NCBI RefSeq assembly: GCF_002904345.1
Contig: NZ_PEIH01000005.1
Location: 798,449 to 862,448 of the forward strand
Direction: 5' to 3'
From: Bacteroidetes bacterium endosymbiont of Geopemphigus sp.
GTDB taxonomy: Bacteria > Bacteroidota > Bacteroidia > Flavobacteriales > Blattabacteriaceae
DNA: 64,000 bases
How positions within the stretch are numbered: the first letter of the stretch is position 1; the number at the start of each line of letters is the position of its first letter. A program made the translations under genes and the position numbers. The notes under the pieces are model-generated. The model was not told the origin of the DNA. It did no database searches and worked only from the letters and a program-made list of their open reading frames with translations. Positions 10,255 through 18,305 of this stretch are shown one piece after another.

Positions 10255-10526
10255 TTATTGGATAAAAGTAATAAAAATAGCTTCTAAAAAGAAGGTTATT
10301 TGCAGGGATAACTCTGATAAACTTACGAACAATAAAGCGTGTTTTATTTCTCATTTGGACACTGAACTAAGTAATAACAGCTATATTCCTGAATTTTGAT
10401 CTTCTTATAGTAAGAATGCTCTAATGGATTTGTTAAAGTTAATCCTCCGATATCTTCTCCCATTATACTTATCAAAGTATTATTACTACAAATCATAAAA
10501 TTTTATTTTTTATTATGAAAATACTT
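10255..10526. other. Non-coding spacer between pth and the trpG relic
   Basis: AT-rich; no open frame and no recognised protein or RNA signal on either strand. The pth promoter presumably lies here, but I see no clear TAnnTTTG element. Confidence 0.5.
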
Positions 10527-11095
10527 TTATGTATTTAATCGGTTTTGGATTATTTTTCTTCCCATAGAAGTAAGAAAACTTTCCGGATGGTATTGTAAAC
10601 CTACAAGGTAAGATGTTTTAAGCCGTAAAGACATAATGTTTACTTCATTATCTCTTGAAATAATTATCGAGCTCTTGGGTAAGTTGATATTTTTTACTAC
10701 CTAACTATGATATCTTGCAAGGTCTATATTATTGGGAATTTTTGAATAAATTTTTTTCTCGGGATCCAATTCATTATTTGTATTAATACCATGATATACT
10801 TGTTGGGTATTGGCAAGCTTGGCTCTAAAAGCTACATCTATTGCCTGATGACCTAGACAAATTCCTCAAAAGCTACCTTTTTTATATCCAGGTGTTTGAA
10901 GTTAACGTAAAGTTCTTGTATTTACAGAAACACCCATACTCTCTGTCTTTGCAAAACCTTAAGTAGACGATAGAAGTGAATTGCTATTGCTCAGAGTCAT
11001 GAAATTAATAGATGTCATTTATAATGATCTTTCCGAAAGATACGCATGCAATTACAATAATATGAAAAGGATAAGTTTCTTAACCCATTGATTTC
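10527..11095 (-). pseudogene. trpG: Anthranilate synthase component II / glutamine amidotransferase, decayed
   Basis: On the complement, a frame from about 10870 down to 10527 reads GICLGHQAIDVAFRAKLAN, QVYHGINT, RYHS-stop-VVKN, NIMSLRLKT, GLQYHPESFLTSMGRKIIQN and a TAA. These are the class I amidotransferase signatures: the nucleophile Cys in GICLGHQ, HG, YHSLVV and the catalytic HPES. Component II of anthranilate synthase (TrpG/PabA) is the best match. A TAG replaces the Leu of YHSLVV, a TGA precedes GIC, and the first third is frameshifted beyond easy reading. Total span about 190 codons, the family's normal size. The enzyme would supply ammonia for tryptophan (or folate) synthesis; no other trp gene is in the window. 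Confidence 0.8.
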
Positions 11096-11134
11096 ATTGA
11101 CCTATGGTTAGATATAGATGCGTGGAAAATTCAA

Positions 11135-12175
11135 CTACATTTTTTCATTTTGAGTATGAGTGGAATAGCTATACCATTTCTTCAGAACTTCAGCCATTTC
11201 TTGCGGCAAAGGCGCTTCGAAGCACATGAACTTGCCACTCATTGGATGAATAAAGCCTAAAGATTGGGCATGCAAAAATTGTCCTTGTAAGAGGGAAAAA
11301 CAATTTTTAACGAATTGCTGATATTTAGCAAATGTCGTTCCCTTAAGAATTTTATCCCCTCCATAGCGGGTATCGTTAAATAAAGGATGTCCCATATGTT
11401 TTAAATGCGCACGTATCTGATGAGTACGCCCCGTTTCCAGACGACAGCTAATTAAAGTAACATAACCAAGTTTCTTAATTATCTCATAATGAGTAATAGC
11501 TAATTTACCATAAGAATCCTCGGGAAAGACTTCCATGCGCTGACGATTATGTAAGCTCCGGCCTATATTTCCTCTGATAGTTCCTGAAGTTTCAAGATTT
11601 CCCCAAACAAGGGCAAGGTAGTGGCGTTGGATACTACGCCTGAAAAATTGTCGAGCTAAATGTTGTAAACTATAATCATCTTTTGCCACAACTAATAACC
11701 CACTGGTATCCTTGTCAATACGATGTACGAGTCCCATACGATCTAAAAAATTTACCTTATTTTTAGTAGCAAAGTGGTATTTAAGGGCGTTTAAGAGCGT
11801 ACCATTATAATTACCATGCCCTGGATGAACTACCATCCCTGCCGATTTATTAACTACTGCTAAGGCGTCATCTTCGTATATAATATCCAAAGAAATATTT
11901 TCCGATAGAATTTTCAAAGACCGTGGCGGATGGGCCATCATCACTCTGACTACATCCAGGGGCTTTACTCGATAATTTTGCTTAACAGGCTGATTATTAG
12001 CTAGTATATTACCTACCCTAGCTGCATTTTGAATTTTATTGCGTGTAGCACGCTCTATAAAATTCACTAAGAATTTATCAATTCTAAGGGGCTCTTGACC
12101 TTTATCCGCTATAAAGCGAAAATGCTCATAATGTGAGGCTTCTTCAGAGGATTCATCATGGATTTCTTCAGGCAC
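11135..12175 (-). CDS. rluD: 23S rRNA pseudouridine synthase, RluA/RluD family
   Basis: 346 residues from a GTG start 11 bp after the upstream PASTA-protein stop. The N-terminal S4 RNA-binding domain covers about residues 28-80 (LRIDKFLVNF...RNKIQNA). The catalytic domain has HRIDKDTSG at 151-159, with catalytic Asp154, plus the RLETGRTHQIR motif and HP..GD.RYGG. RluD makes pseudouridines 1911/1915/1917 in helix 69 of 23S rRNA. The PASTA-RluD pair next to a divergent ddl is an arrangement I recall from Flavobacteriia. No internal stop; family length normal. Confidence 0.9.
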   Translation of the reverse strand: MPEEIHDESSEEASHYEHFRFIADKGQEPLRIDKFLVNFIERATRNKIQNAARVGNILANNQPVKQNYRVKPLDVVRVMMAHPPRSLKILSENISLDIIYEDDALAVVNKSAGMVVHPGHGNYNGTLLNALKYHFATKNKVNFLDRMGLVHRIDKDTSGLLVVAKDDYSLQHLARQFFRRSIQRHYLALVWGNLETSGTIRGNIGRSLHNRQRMEVFPEDSYGKLAITHYEIIKKLGYVTLISCRLETGRTHQIRAHLKHMGHPLFNDTRYGGDKILKGTTFAKYQQFVKNCFSLLQGQFLHAQSLGFIHPMSGKFMCFEAPLPQEMAEVLKKWYSYSTHTQNEKM

Positions 12176-12186
12176 TTAAAAGAACT

Positions 12187-13101
12187 TTATTCAAAAATAA
12201 TGCCTTCATCTAAAGGCACCTCCAGTTCGGGATCCACCGGTTCCTTAGTCACAGATGCAGAGGATTTTTCCTCTTTAGACACTGAAGGAGAAACTGTAAC
12301 TGGAATCTCTTTTTTTGGTTTGTATCGCAATACAAGACTATCGAATTGAGATTGCGGAACGTCCGCTAGCCAAAGATTCAAAGGTTTTCCTTCATCATAG
12401 ATCTGACCTGGCGCAGGATCTTGACGGTATATACGAGGATTTTGAGTATTTTCAGAACTATCATACATCACCTCTCCCAGTAAAAAATTTTTTGCTTGCA
12501 ATAACTCCTTGGCAGAGGTCAAATCCATTTCAGTAAGATCAGGGACAGGAATATCTTTTGTATAACCTCGTCCAATAAGCAAATCCACCTTAGCCTGATA
12601 AGGAAGCATAGTGCCCGATTGAATTTCATGGCCTGCATGCAAAACTTTCAACACAATGCCTTTAACTATATCCGGAACGTAGGTTACCTGCCCTATTAAA
12701 ATGTTACTTTCAGAGAGTCTCGTTCGCGCAATACGTTCATTGGTTTGTACTACTTCAGGTAAGGGTATAGGCTTAAATCCGCCAGCATTTGCCCGAATGA
12801 AGATATGCCGTCCAGGCTTTACATGATCACCTACCTCAGGAGCATAGACAAATATTTTATAAGGTTCAAAGACAGGGTCATATCGAGTGGTATCCACATT
12901 ATATTCCAAGCCTTCTCTCTCAAGCAGTAGAAGCGCTTGCTTGAGGTCTAATGAAGAAAGATCCGGAATCTTTATATAAACATCATGACGGGTATAAGAA
13001 GCCAACCATCTAAAGGTCATCCAGGCTAATGCATATACAAGACCTATAGCTAACAAGAGGTTTACTGACAAAAAGTATATACGAGTGTCACGAAAATTCA
13101 T
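12187..13101 (-). CDS. PASTA-domain membrane protein
   Basis: 304 residues. One N-terminal membrane helix (about residues 9-30, YFLSVNLLLAIGLVYALAW) is followed by three PASTA repeats: about 40-108 with IPDLSSLDLKQAL, about 110-178, and about 183-250 with VPDLTEMDLTSAKELL. A charged, Ser/Lys-rich tail ends in an acidic stretch. There is no kinase or transpeptidase domain, so it is a stand-alone PASTA protein that probably binds peptidoglycan or cell-wall proteins. It is divergent from ddl, which makes the D-Ala-D-Ala of the same polymer. A good promoter lies 31 bp upstream of its ATG. Confidence 0.87.
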   Translation of the reverse strand: MNFRDTRIYFLSVNLLLAIGLVYALAWMTFRWLASYTRHDVYIKIPDLSSLDLKQALLLLEREGLEYNVDTTRYDPVFEPYKIFVYAPEVGDHVKPGRHIFIRANAGGFKPIPLPEVVQTNERIARTRLSESNILIGQVTYVPDIVKGIVLKVLHAGHEIQSGTMLPYQAKVDLLIGRGYTKDIPVPDLTEMDLTSAKELLQAKNFLLGEVMYDSSENTQNPRIYRQDPAPGQIYDEGKPLNLWLADVPQSQFDSLVLRYKPKKEIPVTVSPSVSKEEKSSASVTKEPVDPELEVPLDEGIIFE

Positions 13102-13131
13102 CTATAGATAGATAATAAGTATTACAAATTA

Positions 13132-13160
13132 CAAAGATAGTAAATGGCGCCCTTTGGCAA
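13132..13160 (-). promoter_or_regulatory. Bacteroidota-type promoter for the PASTA-rluD operon
   Basis: On the complement, TTG (13160-13158), an 18-bp spacer and TATCTTTG (13139-13132) match the Bacteroidota TTG-N17-23-TAnnTTTG promoter. Expected transcription start is near 13125, giving a leader of about 25 nt before the ATG at 13101. Confidence 0.65.
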
Positions 13161-13206
13161 AGGGACAGACAAAAAAGATATCTTTGCTTTTATACAAAAA
13201 GCAGTC

Positions 13207-14196
13207 ATGAAGAAGATCGGTGTATTAATGGGAGGATATAGTGCCGAATCAGTCATTTCTCTACAAAGCGGACAAACGGTTTTTGAGCATCTCTCGCGTA
13301 AAGAATTTGAACCCTATAGAATTCATATCTTTAAAGATCGATGGGTATTGGTGGATGACAAGAATCGAGAATATTCTGTAAATCGGCACGATTTCAGCAT
13401 ACCATTGGAAGAGCAGACAATCAGATTCGACGCGGTTTTTAACACCATTCATGGCAGTCCCGGAGAAGATGGTCGATTGCAAGCTTATTTCGATCTTATT
13501 GGCTTACCTTGTACGGGTTGTGATTTTTATGCCTCAGCCTTAACTTTCAATAAGAAACATTGCTTACAATGGGCAAGTGCTGTAGGTATACCTACAGCAC
13601 TTGCTTATTTTTTACATCGCTCGCAAGTACTTAACGTTCAAGAGATTCTAAAAAAAGTGGGCTTGCCCTGTTTTCTCAAACCGAATTGCTCGGGATCTAG
13701 TTTAGGCGGCTCTAAGGTATCTAAGGAAACTCAACTAAAGTCAGCCCTTGAAAAAGCTTTTAAACAAGATGATGAGGTTATTATAGAAGGCTTTCTCGAG
13801 GGTACAGAAGTCACTGCGGGTATTATCCCTTATGGTAAATCGCTCAAAGCCTTGCCCATTACTGAATTGGTCAGCGAAAATGATTTTTTTGACTACGATG
13901 CCAAATATTCCGGGCAGTCAAAAGAGATCACCCCAGCGCGTTTGTCTAAAAAAATGACTTTAAAAATACAAGAGATGGCTAAGCGAATTCATTATTTGCT
14001 TAAACTTCGCGGACTTTCCAGATCTGAATTCATCATCGTTGGAGAAACGCCTTATTTTTTAGAAATCAACACTACCCCCGGATTGGCGCCCGCTAGTATG
14101 ATGCCACAGCAAGTAAAAGCCGGTGGCATTTCCCTTAGCGAGCTTTTTCGAGAGCTTCTGAATGAAGCTGTCGAAAGAAAATACTCTACCCTATGA
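13207..14196 (+). CDS. ddl: D-alanine--D-alanine ligase
   Basis: 329 residues from the ATG at 13207; an ORF start 63 bp earlier is open but MKKIGVLMGGYSAES is where the family begins. It has the ATP-grasp fold: GG.SAE..IS (residues 8-18), the substrate-loop region HGSPGEDG, GLPCFLKPNCSGSSLG, EGFLEGTEVT, and the metal-binding FLEINTTPGLA near the end. It makes the D-Ala-D-Ala dipeptide that MurF (49-51.6 kb) adds to UDP-MurNAc-tripeptide; the racemase fused to MurF supplies D-Ala. Its stop overlaps the GH3 start (ATGA). A 32-bp perfect DNA palindrome lies inside the gene. Confidence 0.94.
   Translation: MKKIGVLMGGYSAESVISLQSGQTVFEHLSRKEFEPYRIHIFKDRWVLVDDKNREYSVNRHDFSIPLEEQTIRFDAVFNTIHGSPGEDGRLQAYFDLIGLPCTGCDFYASALTFNKKHCLQWASAVGIPTALAYFLHRSQVLNVQEILKKVGLPCFLKPNCSGSSLGGSKVSKETQLKSALEKAFKQDDEVIIEGFLEGTEVTAGIIPYGKSLKALPITELVSENDFFDYDAKYSGQSKEITPARLSKKMTLKIQEMAKRIHYLLKLRGLSRSEFIIVGETPYFLEINTTPGLAPASMMPQQVKAGGISLSELFRELLNEAVERKYSTL
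13573..13604. repeat. 32-bp perfect palindrome inside ddl
   Basis: Bases 13573-13588 (GCAAGTGCTGTAGGTA) are followed without a spacer by their exact reverse complement up to 13604. It encodes roughly ASAVGIPTALA of Ddl in frame. A perfect inverted repeat of this length in coding DNA is unlikely by chance; it could form a cruciform or mRNA hairpin. Function unknown. Confidence 0.9.
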
Positions 14197-15689
14197 GTAT
14201 TAAAACTTTTGCCGCCAAGACCTTAGCCGGTTTGCTTCAGCAAAAAATGAAGCACTGGCAAACAGATCCGGTAATCATACAGAAAAAAGTTTTTTTCAGG
14301 TTAATTCAAATGGCTAAGAATACACAATTTGCAAAAGATCATCATTTTAATGATATTCACGGCCATCAGAACTTTACAGAGGCTACTCCTATAAGAGATT
14401 ATGAAGGATTCAGACCTTATATCGATTGTATTTTAGAAGGCCAAGCTGATGTGTTGTGGCCTGGAAAACCTCATTATCTGGCAAAAACATCCGGAACTAC
14501 CTCAGGTACTAAATATATCCCTTTAACACGACAGGGTTTGAATGCTCAGCTTAGCGCCGCCAGAAATGCATTGCTTCAGTATGTTCATGAGACAGGACGT
14601 CATAATTTTTTGGGAGGAAAGATGATTTTCCTGCAAGGCAATCCAAAACTCTCTGAAAAAGCGGGCATTAAATATGGTCGTTTATCAGGTATCGTAGCAC
14701 ATCATATCCCTAAGTACCTCTATCAGCATCGCCTACCTGGCTGGGAAACAAACTGCATAGAGGATTGGGAAGAAAAGATAGAAGCCATAGTAAAAGAAAC
14801 CTCGAAGGAAGATATGAGGCTCGTCAGCGGCATACCTCCTTGGGTACAAATGTATTTTGAACGGCTGAAAAAGCGCAGTGGTAAACCCATAGGCGAGCTC
14901 TTCCCAAATTTTTCACTTATGGTCACCGGAGGTGTCAATTATGAACCTTATAGAAAGAGTATTCAAAACCTTATCGGAAGGTCTGTTGATATTTTACAGA
15001 CCTATCCAGCCTCAGAAGGGTTTATTGCCTATCAGGATAGGCAAAAAGAAAAGGGCTTACTCTTATTGCTCGATCAGGGTATTTTTTACGAATTCGTACC
15101 ACAAGAAGAGCTCAAAAGTAAACGACCCAGGCGGCTTTCTATAGGAGAAGTGGAATTAGGTATAGATTATGTGTTAATTCTTAATACCAATTCAGGACTT
15201 TGGGGTTATAATTTAGGAGATTTGGTACGCTTCGTTTCCAAAGACCCTCCGCGCATCATCATTACCGGTCGTGTGAAAAATTTTACTTCCGCCTTTGGGG
15301 AACACGTCATTGCTCACGACGTAGAAGAAGCCCTCAGGTATGGACAAAAAAAACATCCTTGCCGCATCACCGAATTTACCGTAGCACCTCAGGTAAAGCC
15401 TTTAGAGGGACTACCTCATCATGAATGGTACATAGAGTTTGAAAATCCTCCGGAAGATGAAAAAGGATTCGCACTAGCTATTGACCAGGCCCTTTGCAAA
15501 AAGAACTCTTATTATAATGATCTGATTTGCGGAAATATTTTGCAACGATTGATTATAAGAAAAGTACGTAAAGATGGTATAAGAGATTATATGAAATCCA
15601 TAGGGAAACTTGGGGGACAGTTTAAATTATCGCGCCTCTCGAACGATAGAAAAATCGCTGAAGAGCTAAAGAGCTACCTCAAAAAATAG
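14193..15689 (+). CDS. GH3 auxin-responsive promoter family protein (acyl-acid-amido synthetase fold)
   Basis: 498 residues. The adenylate-forming enzyme motifs are present: AKTSGTTSGTKYIPLT (about residues 97-112), the middle VTGGVNYEPYR, a YPASEGF motif, a YE(F)VP strand, LGDLVRF (GD.V.F motif), ITGRVKNF, and a C-terminal domain ending in GGQFKLSRL. Plant GH3 proteins conjugate amino acids to acyl acids; Bacteroidota homologues are common but their substrates are not settled. It overlaps ddl by 4 nt, so the two are co-translated. Start and length look normal. Confidence 0.85.
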   Translation: MSIKTFAAKTLAGLLQQKMKHWQTDPVIIQKKVFFRLIQMAKNTQFAKDHHFNDIHGHQNFTEATPIRDYEGFRPYIDCILEGQADVLWPGKPHYLAKTSGTTSGTKYIPLTRQGLNAQLSAARNALLQYVHETGRHNFLGGKMIFLQGNPKLSEKAGIKYGRLSGIVAHHIPKYLYQHRLPGWETNCIEDWEEKIEAIVKETSKEDMRLVSGIPPWVQMYFERLKKRSGKPIGELFPNFSLMVTGGVNYEPYRKSIQNLIGRSVDILQTYPASEGFIAYQDRQKEKGLLLLLDQGIFYEFVPQEELKSKRPRRLSIGEVELGIDYVLILNTNSGLWGYNLGDLVRFVSKDPPRIIITGRVKNFTSAFGEHVIAHDVEEALRYGQKKHPCRITEFTVAPQVKPLEGLPHHEWYIEFENPPEDEKGFALAIDQALCKKNSYYNDLICGNILQRLIIRKVRKDGIRDYMKSIGKLGGQFKLSRLSNDRKIAEELKSYLKK

Positions 15690-15698
15690 CGCTATGAG

Positions 15699-15854
15699 TT
15701 AGACGGAATGGTTTTTTTTAAAAGGCTTTTTCATAGGGTTACATCCGCAACCTTTATTACATGGGCTCTTTTGGAAAAAAGATTTTACAAAAAGGCAGAC
15801 TAGATATCCTAACGCTGCTAAAAAAAAAAGTCCTAAAATCAAATACTGCCACAT
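15699..15854 (-). CDS. FeoB-associated Cys-rich membrane protein
   Basis: 51 residues from MWQYLILGLFFLAALGYLV. One membrane helix is followed by a short basic, cysteine-containing tail (KSPCNKGCGCNP, three Cys). The start (15854) is two bases past the feoB stop (15856-15858), as usual for the small FeoB-associated Cys-rich protein. It is thought to assist or gate ferrous iron uptake. A longer reading from a TTG at 15881 is possible but less likely. Confidence 0.8.
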   Translation of the reverse strand: MWQYLILGLFFLAALGYLVCLFVKSFFQKSPCNKGCGCNPMKKPFKKNHSV

Positions 15855-15855
15855 A

Positions 15856-17907
15856 TCAACTAAAAATTTTGTAAAAAGCAAAAGCGCCTAAATAAGCCAT
15901 CCCAGTCATAAAAAAAAATTGCACTATAGGCCATTTCCAGGACTTGGTTTCGCGCCTGACCACAGTCAATGTACTCATACACTGCATAGCAAAGGCGTAA
16001 AAAATCATCAAAGAACCCCCTGTAGCCAGGTCATACACCGGTTGGCCATTGGCACGAGTGGCTGTTTTCATTTTTTCCTCTAAATGCGAATTGCTCGAGG
16101 TACTTCCTATGCTATATACCGAAGCCATAGTGCTGACAAAAACTTCTCTCGCTGCCAGGGAAGAGAGCAAACCTATGCCTATCTTCCAATCATAACCCAA
16201 AGGTTTAAGAACAGGTTCGATTCCTTTTCCAATAATTCCCAAATAAGATCGCTCCAGGGGATCAGAGAAATCTTTTATGGGATGTGAATCTGTAACGGTT
16301 TCTTGGCGATGATAAAAAAAAACCTCATCAGGTCCAAAAGAACTCAATACCCATAAAATAATACTCACAGCCATTATTATTTTACCCGAATGCCACAAAA
16401 AGGAATGAAGACGTATCCATAGGCTAAGAAGAATATGCTTAAATATCGGCCATTTATAAGAGGGCATTTCCATGATCAAATAACTTTTATAAGGACGCCT
16501 AAGCAGCTTGTTAAAAACCATAGCTGTGCAAAGAGCCGCTAAGACCCCCAGGAAATACATGATCATCAGCACTAGTCCTTTGAGTTGAAAACCCATCCAG
16601 TATTTATCAGGGATGACCAATGCAATCATCAAGGTATATACAGGCAAACGCGCAGAACAAGTCATTAAAGGAGTCACCAAGATAGTGATCAAACGATCAC
16701 GTGGATTCTCGATATTGCGAGCCGACATAACAGCCGGTATAGCGCAAGCAACACCTGAGATAAGAGGCATAACGCTCTTCCCATTGAGCCCAAAAGGACG
16801 CATCCAGCGATCCATCAAAAAAACCACCCTGCCGATGTAACCGCTTTCTTCCATAAGCAAAAGAAAAAAAAACAATATGACGATTTGCGGAATAAAAAGT
16901 ACAATAGCGCTTAGACCTGGAATAAGGCCTTGTGATAAAAAAATATTTATGGGACCCTCGGGAAAATGGTGATGCATCCACTCTTGAAAAATAGAAAAGC
17001 TATCCTCAATAAAGCTTTTAGGAATTTCAGCCCAGGTATATACCCCTTGAAAAATGAAAAATAAGATCGAAAAAAAGATCAGATACCCCCAGAAGGGGTG
17101 AGTCACCCAGCGATCGATGCGCTCTGAGCGAGAAGAATACCCTCCTTGCTCATGCAATATATCTGAAAGATCTTTTTCAATACAGGCATAGCGCATCAAT
17201 ATTTCTTTTGTTTGCAAGCGCTTTGGAATTAAGAAATGCTTTCGAAGGAACCCTCTTAATTGTGCGTCGTTCTGCATCAGAGGACTCTGTTTATTCACCA
17301 AGTGTGCCCAGGCCAGATAATGGTTTTTTATTCCATATAAAACCCTAAAATCATCAAGAGCTTTCCCATAGGAATGATCTGGATTAAAGGAACGCCTTGC
17401 TAAGGAAGTGTTGATGTGAATAAGTTTTTCTTTAATTTGAGAAAGTCCAATCCCCTTTCGAACATTTGCCGCAACTACCTCTACAGAAAGCTTTAACATC
17501 AAACGATCAAGTTCAATGTGAATGCCTTTTTTTTTTGCCTCATCCATCATATTCAGCACAAGTAAAACAGGGAATCCAAGATCTTGCACTTGGTGAAACA
17601 ACAATAAACCGCGTCGCAGTTGCGAAGCGTCCAAAATAACGATAACCTTATCTGGATGATCAGGATGTTGAGAATCGGTGAGGATATTGAATACAACCTC
17701 CTCATCCTGCGAAGATGGATACAAGCTATAAGTACCGGGAAGATCTGTGAGTTGATACTGGGCCTCATGATTGAAAAAACCCACTTTTTTATCAACAGTA
17801 ACCCCAGGATAGTTACCTATTTTCTGATGGAGACCGGTGAGTTTATTAAAGAGAGTGGTTTTGCCCACATTAGGATTCCCTATAAGGGCAACTTTTATCA
17901 CATTCAT
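15856..17907 (-). CDS. feoB: Ferrous iron transporter B
   Basis: 683 residues. The N-terminal G domain has GNPNVGKTT (residues 10-18), the switch region NYPGVTVD, DLPGTYSL (G3) and LVLNMMDE (G4). A helical GDI-like domain reaches to about 260. The membrane part (about 275-680) carries two Gate repeats, SGVACAIPAVMSAR with LMTCSARLPVY, and the late SSLAAREVFVSTM. It imports Fe2+ across the inner membrane with FeoA. Expression of feoA-feoB-Cys-rich protein looks like one operon, with overlapping or abutting ends. The retained system suggests reduced iron is the available form in its habitat. Confidence 0.95.
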   Translation of the reverse strand: MNVIKVALIGNPNVGKTTLFNKLTGLHQKIGNYPGVTVDKKVGFFNHEAQYQLTDLPGTYSLYPSSQDEEVVFNILTDSQHPDHPDKVIVILDASQLRRGLLLFHQVQDLGFPVLLVLNMMDEAKKKGIHIELDRLMLKLSVEVVAANVRKGIGLSQIKEKLIHINTSLARRSFNPDHSYGKALDDFRVLYGIKNHYLAWAHLVNKQSPLMQNDAQLRGFLRKHFLIPKRLQTKEILMRYACIEKDLSDILHEQGGYSSRSERIDRWVTHPFWGYLIFFSILFFIFQGVYTWAEIPKSFIEDSFSIFQEWMHHHFPEGPINIFLSQGLIPGLSAIVLFIPQIVILFFFLLLMEESGYIGRVVFLMDRWMRPFGLNGKSVMPLISGVACAIPAVMSARNIENPRDRLITILVTPLMTCSARLPVYTLMIALVIPDKYWMGFQLKGLVLMIMYFLGVLAALCTAMVFNKLLRRPYKSYLIMEMPSYKWPIFKHILLSLWIRLHSFLWHSGKIIMAVSIILWVLSSFGPDEVFFYHRQETVTDSHPIKDFSDPLERSYLGIIGKGIEPVLKPLGYDWKIGIGLLSSLAAREVFVSTMASVYSIGSTSSNSHLEEKMKTATRANGQPVYDLATGGSLMIFYAFAMQCMSTLTVVRRETKSWKWPIVQFFFMTGMAYLGAFAFYKIFS

Positions 17908-18160
17908 TTTTTGGTACAGGCACTATTAAAACTCTCTGAGCTTCGGCTTTACGAAGAGCTAAACAGCATCTTGCTTTACCATAACTAATACATAAAGGAT
18001 CACAAAAAGCAGCCTTAAAAAGCATTTCAAGTTCTACACCGGGCAATATACCCATCTCAAAAAATCTTGCCGGCATTTCAGCATTAGAAAATCCGCTGAT
18101 AATGGCCTTCTGTCCTTTTTTTAATTCAGAAAGAATAGCTGGAAAATCATGCTGTTCCAT
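17870..18160 (-). CDS. feoA: FeoA-domain protein
   Basis: 96 residues from the ATG at 18160 (MEQHDFPAILSELKKGQ); an upstream start adds 14 non-family residues. It has an SH3-like FeoA fold: LKKGQKAIISGF, RFFEMGILPGVELEML, then ISYGKARCCLALRKAEAQ.V. The C-terminus adds a Cys-containing tail (NECDKSCPYRES). It overlaps feoB by 38 bp and acts as its cytoplasmic partner. Confidence 0.88.
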   Translation of the reverse strand: MEQHDFPAILSELKKGQKAIISGFSNAEMPARFFEMGILPGVELEMLFKAAFCDPLCISYGKARCCLALRKAEAQRVLIVPVPKNECDKSCPYRES

Positions 18161-18270
18161 GAAAAATAGGATTTGGAGTAAATGTAATATTATTTGAATC
18201 AAATCTAAATTAAAATTTGTTTACCTAAACAACCTGAACTTTGCTTTTTTTAAAGAGAAAATAAAACACC

Positions 18271-18278
18271 TACATTTG
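18271..18278 (+). promoter_or_regulatory. -7 element TACATTTG upstream of rseP
   Basis: An exact TAnnTTTG match 27 bp before the rseP ATG. The nearest upstream TTG (18241-18243) is about 27 bp away, longer than the usual spacer, so only the -7 element is well supported. Confidence 0.5.
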
Positions 18279-18305
18279 CAAATCATTTGCTATGAATAAA
18301 AATAT

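Noticed and set aside
16613-17988. Plus-strand open frames within the feoB region
   Set aside because: They are opposite-strand shadows of a strongly conserved FeoB/FeoA coding sequence.
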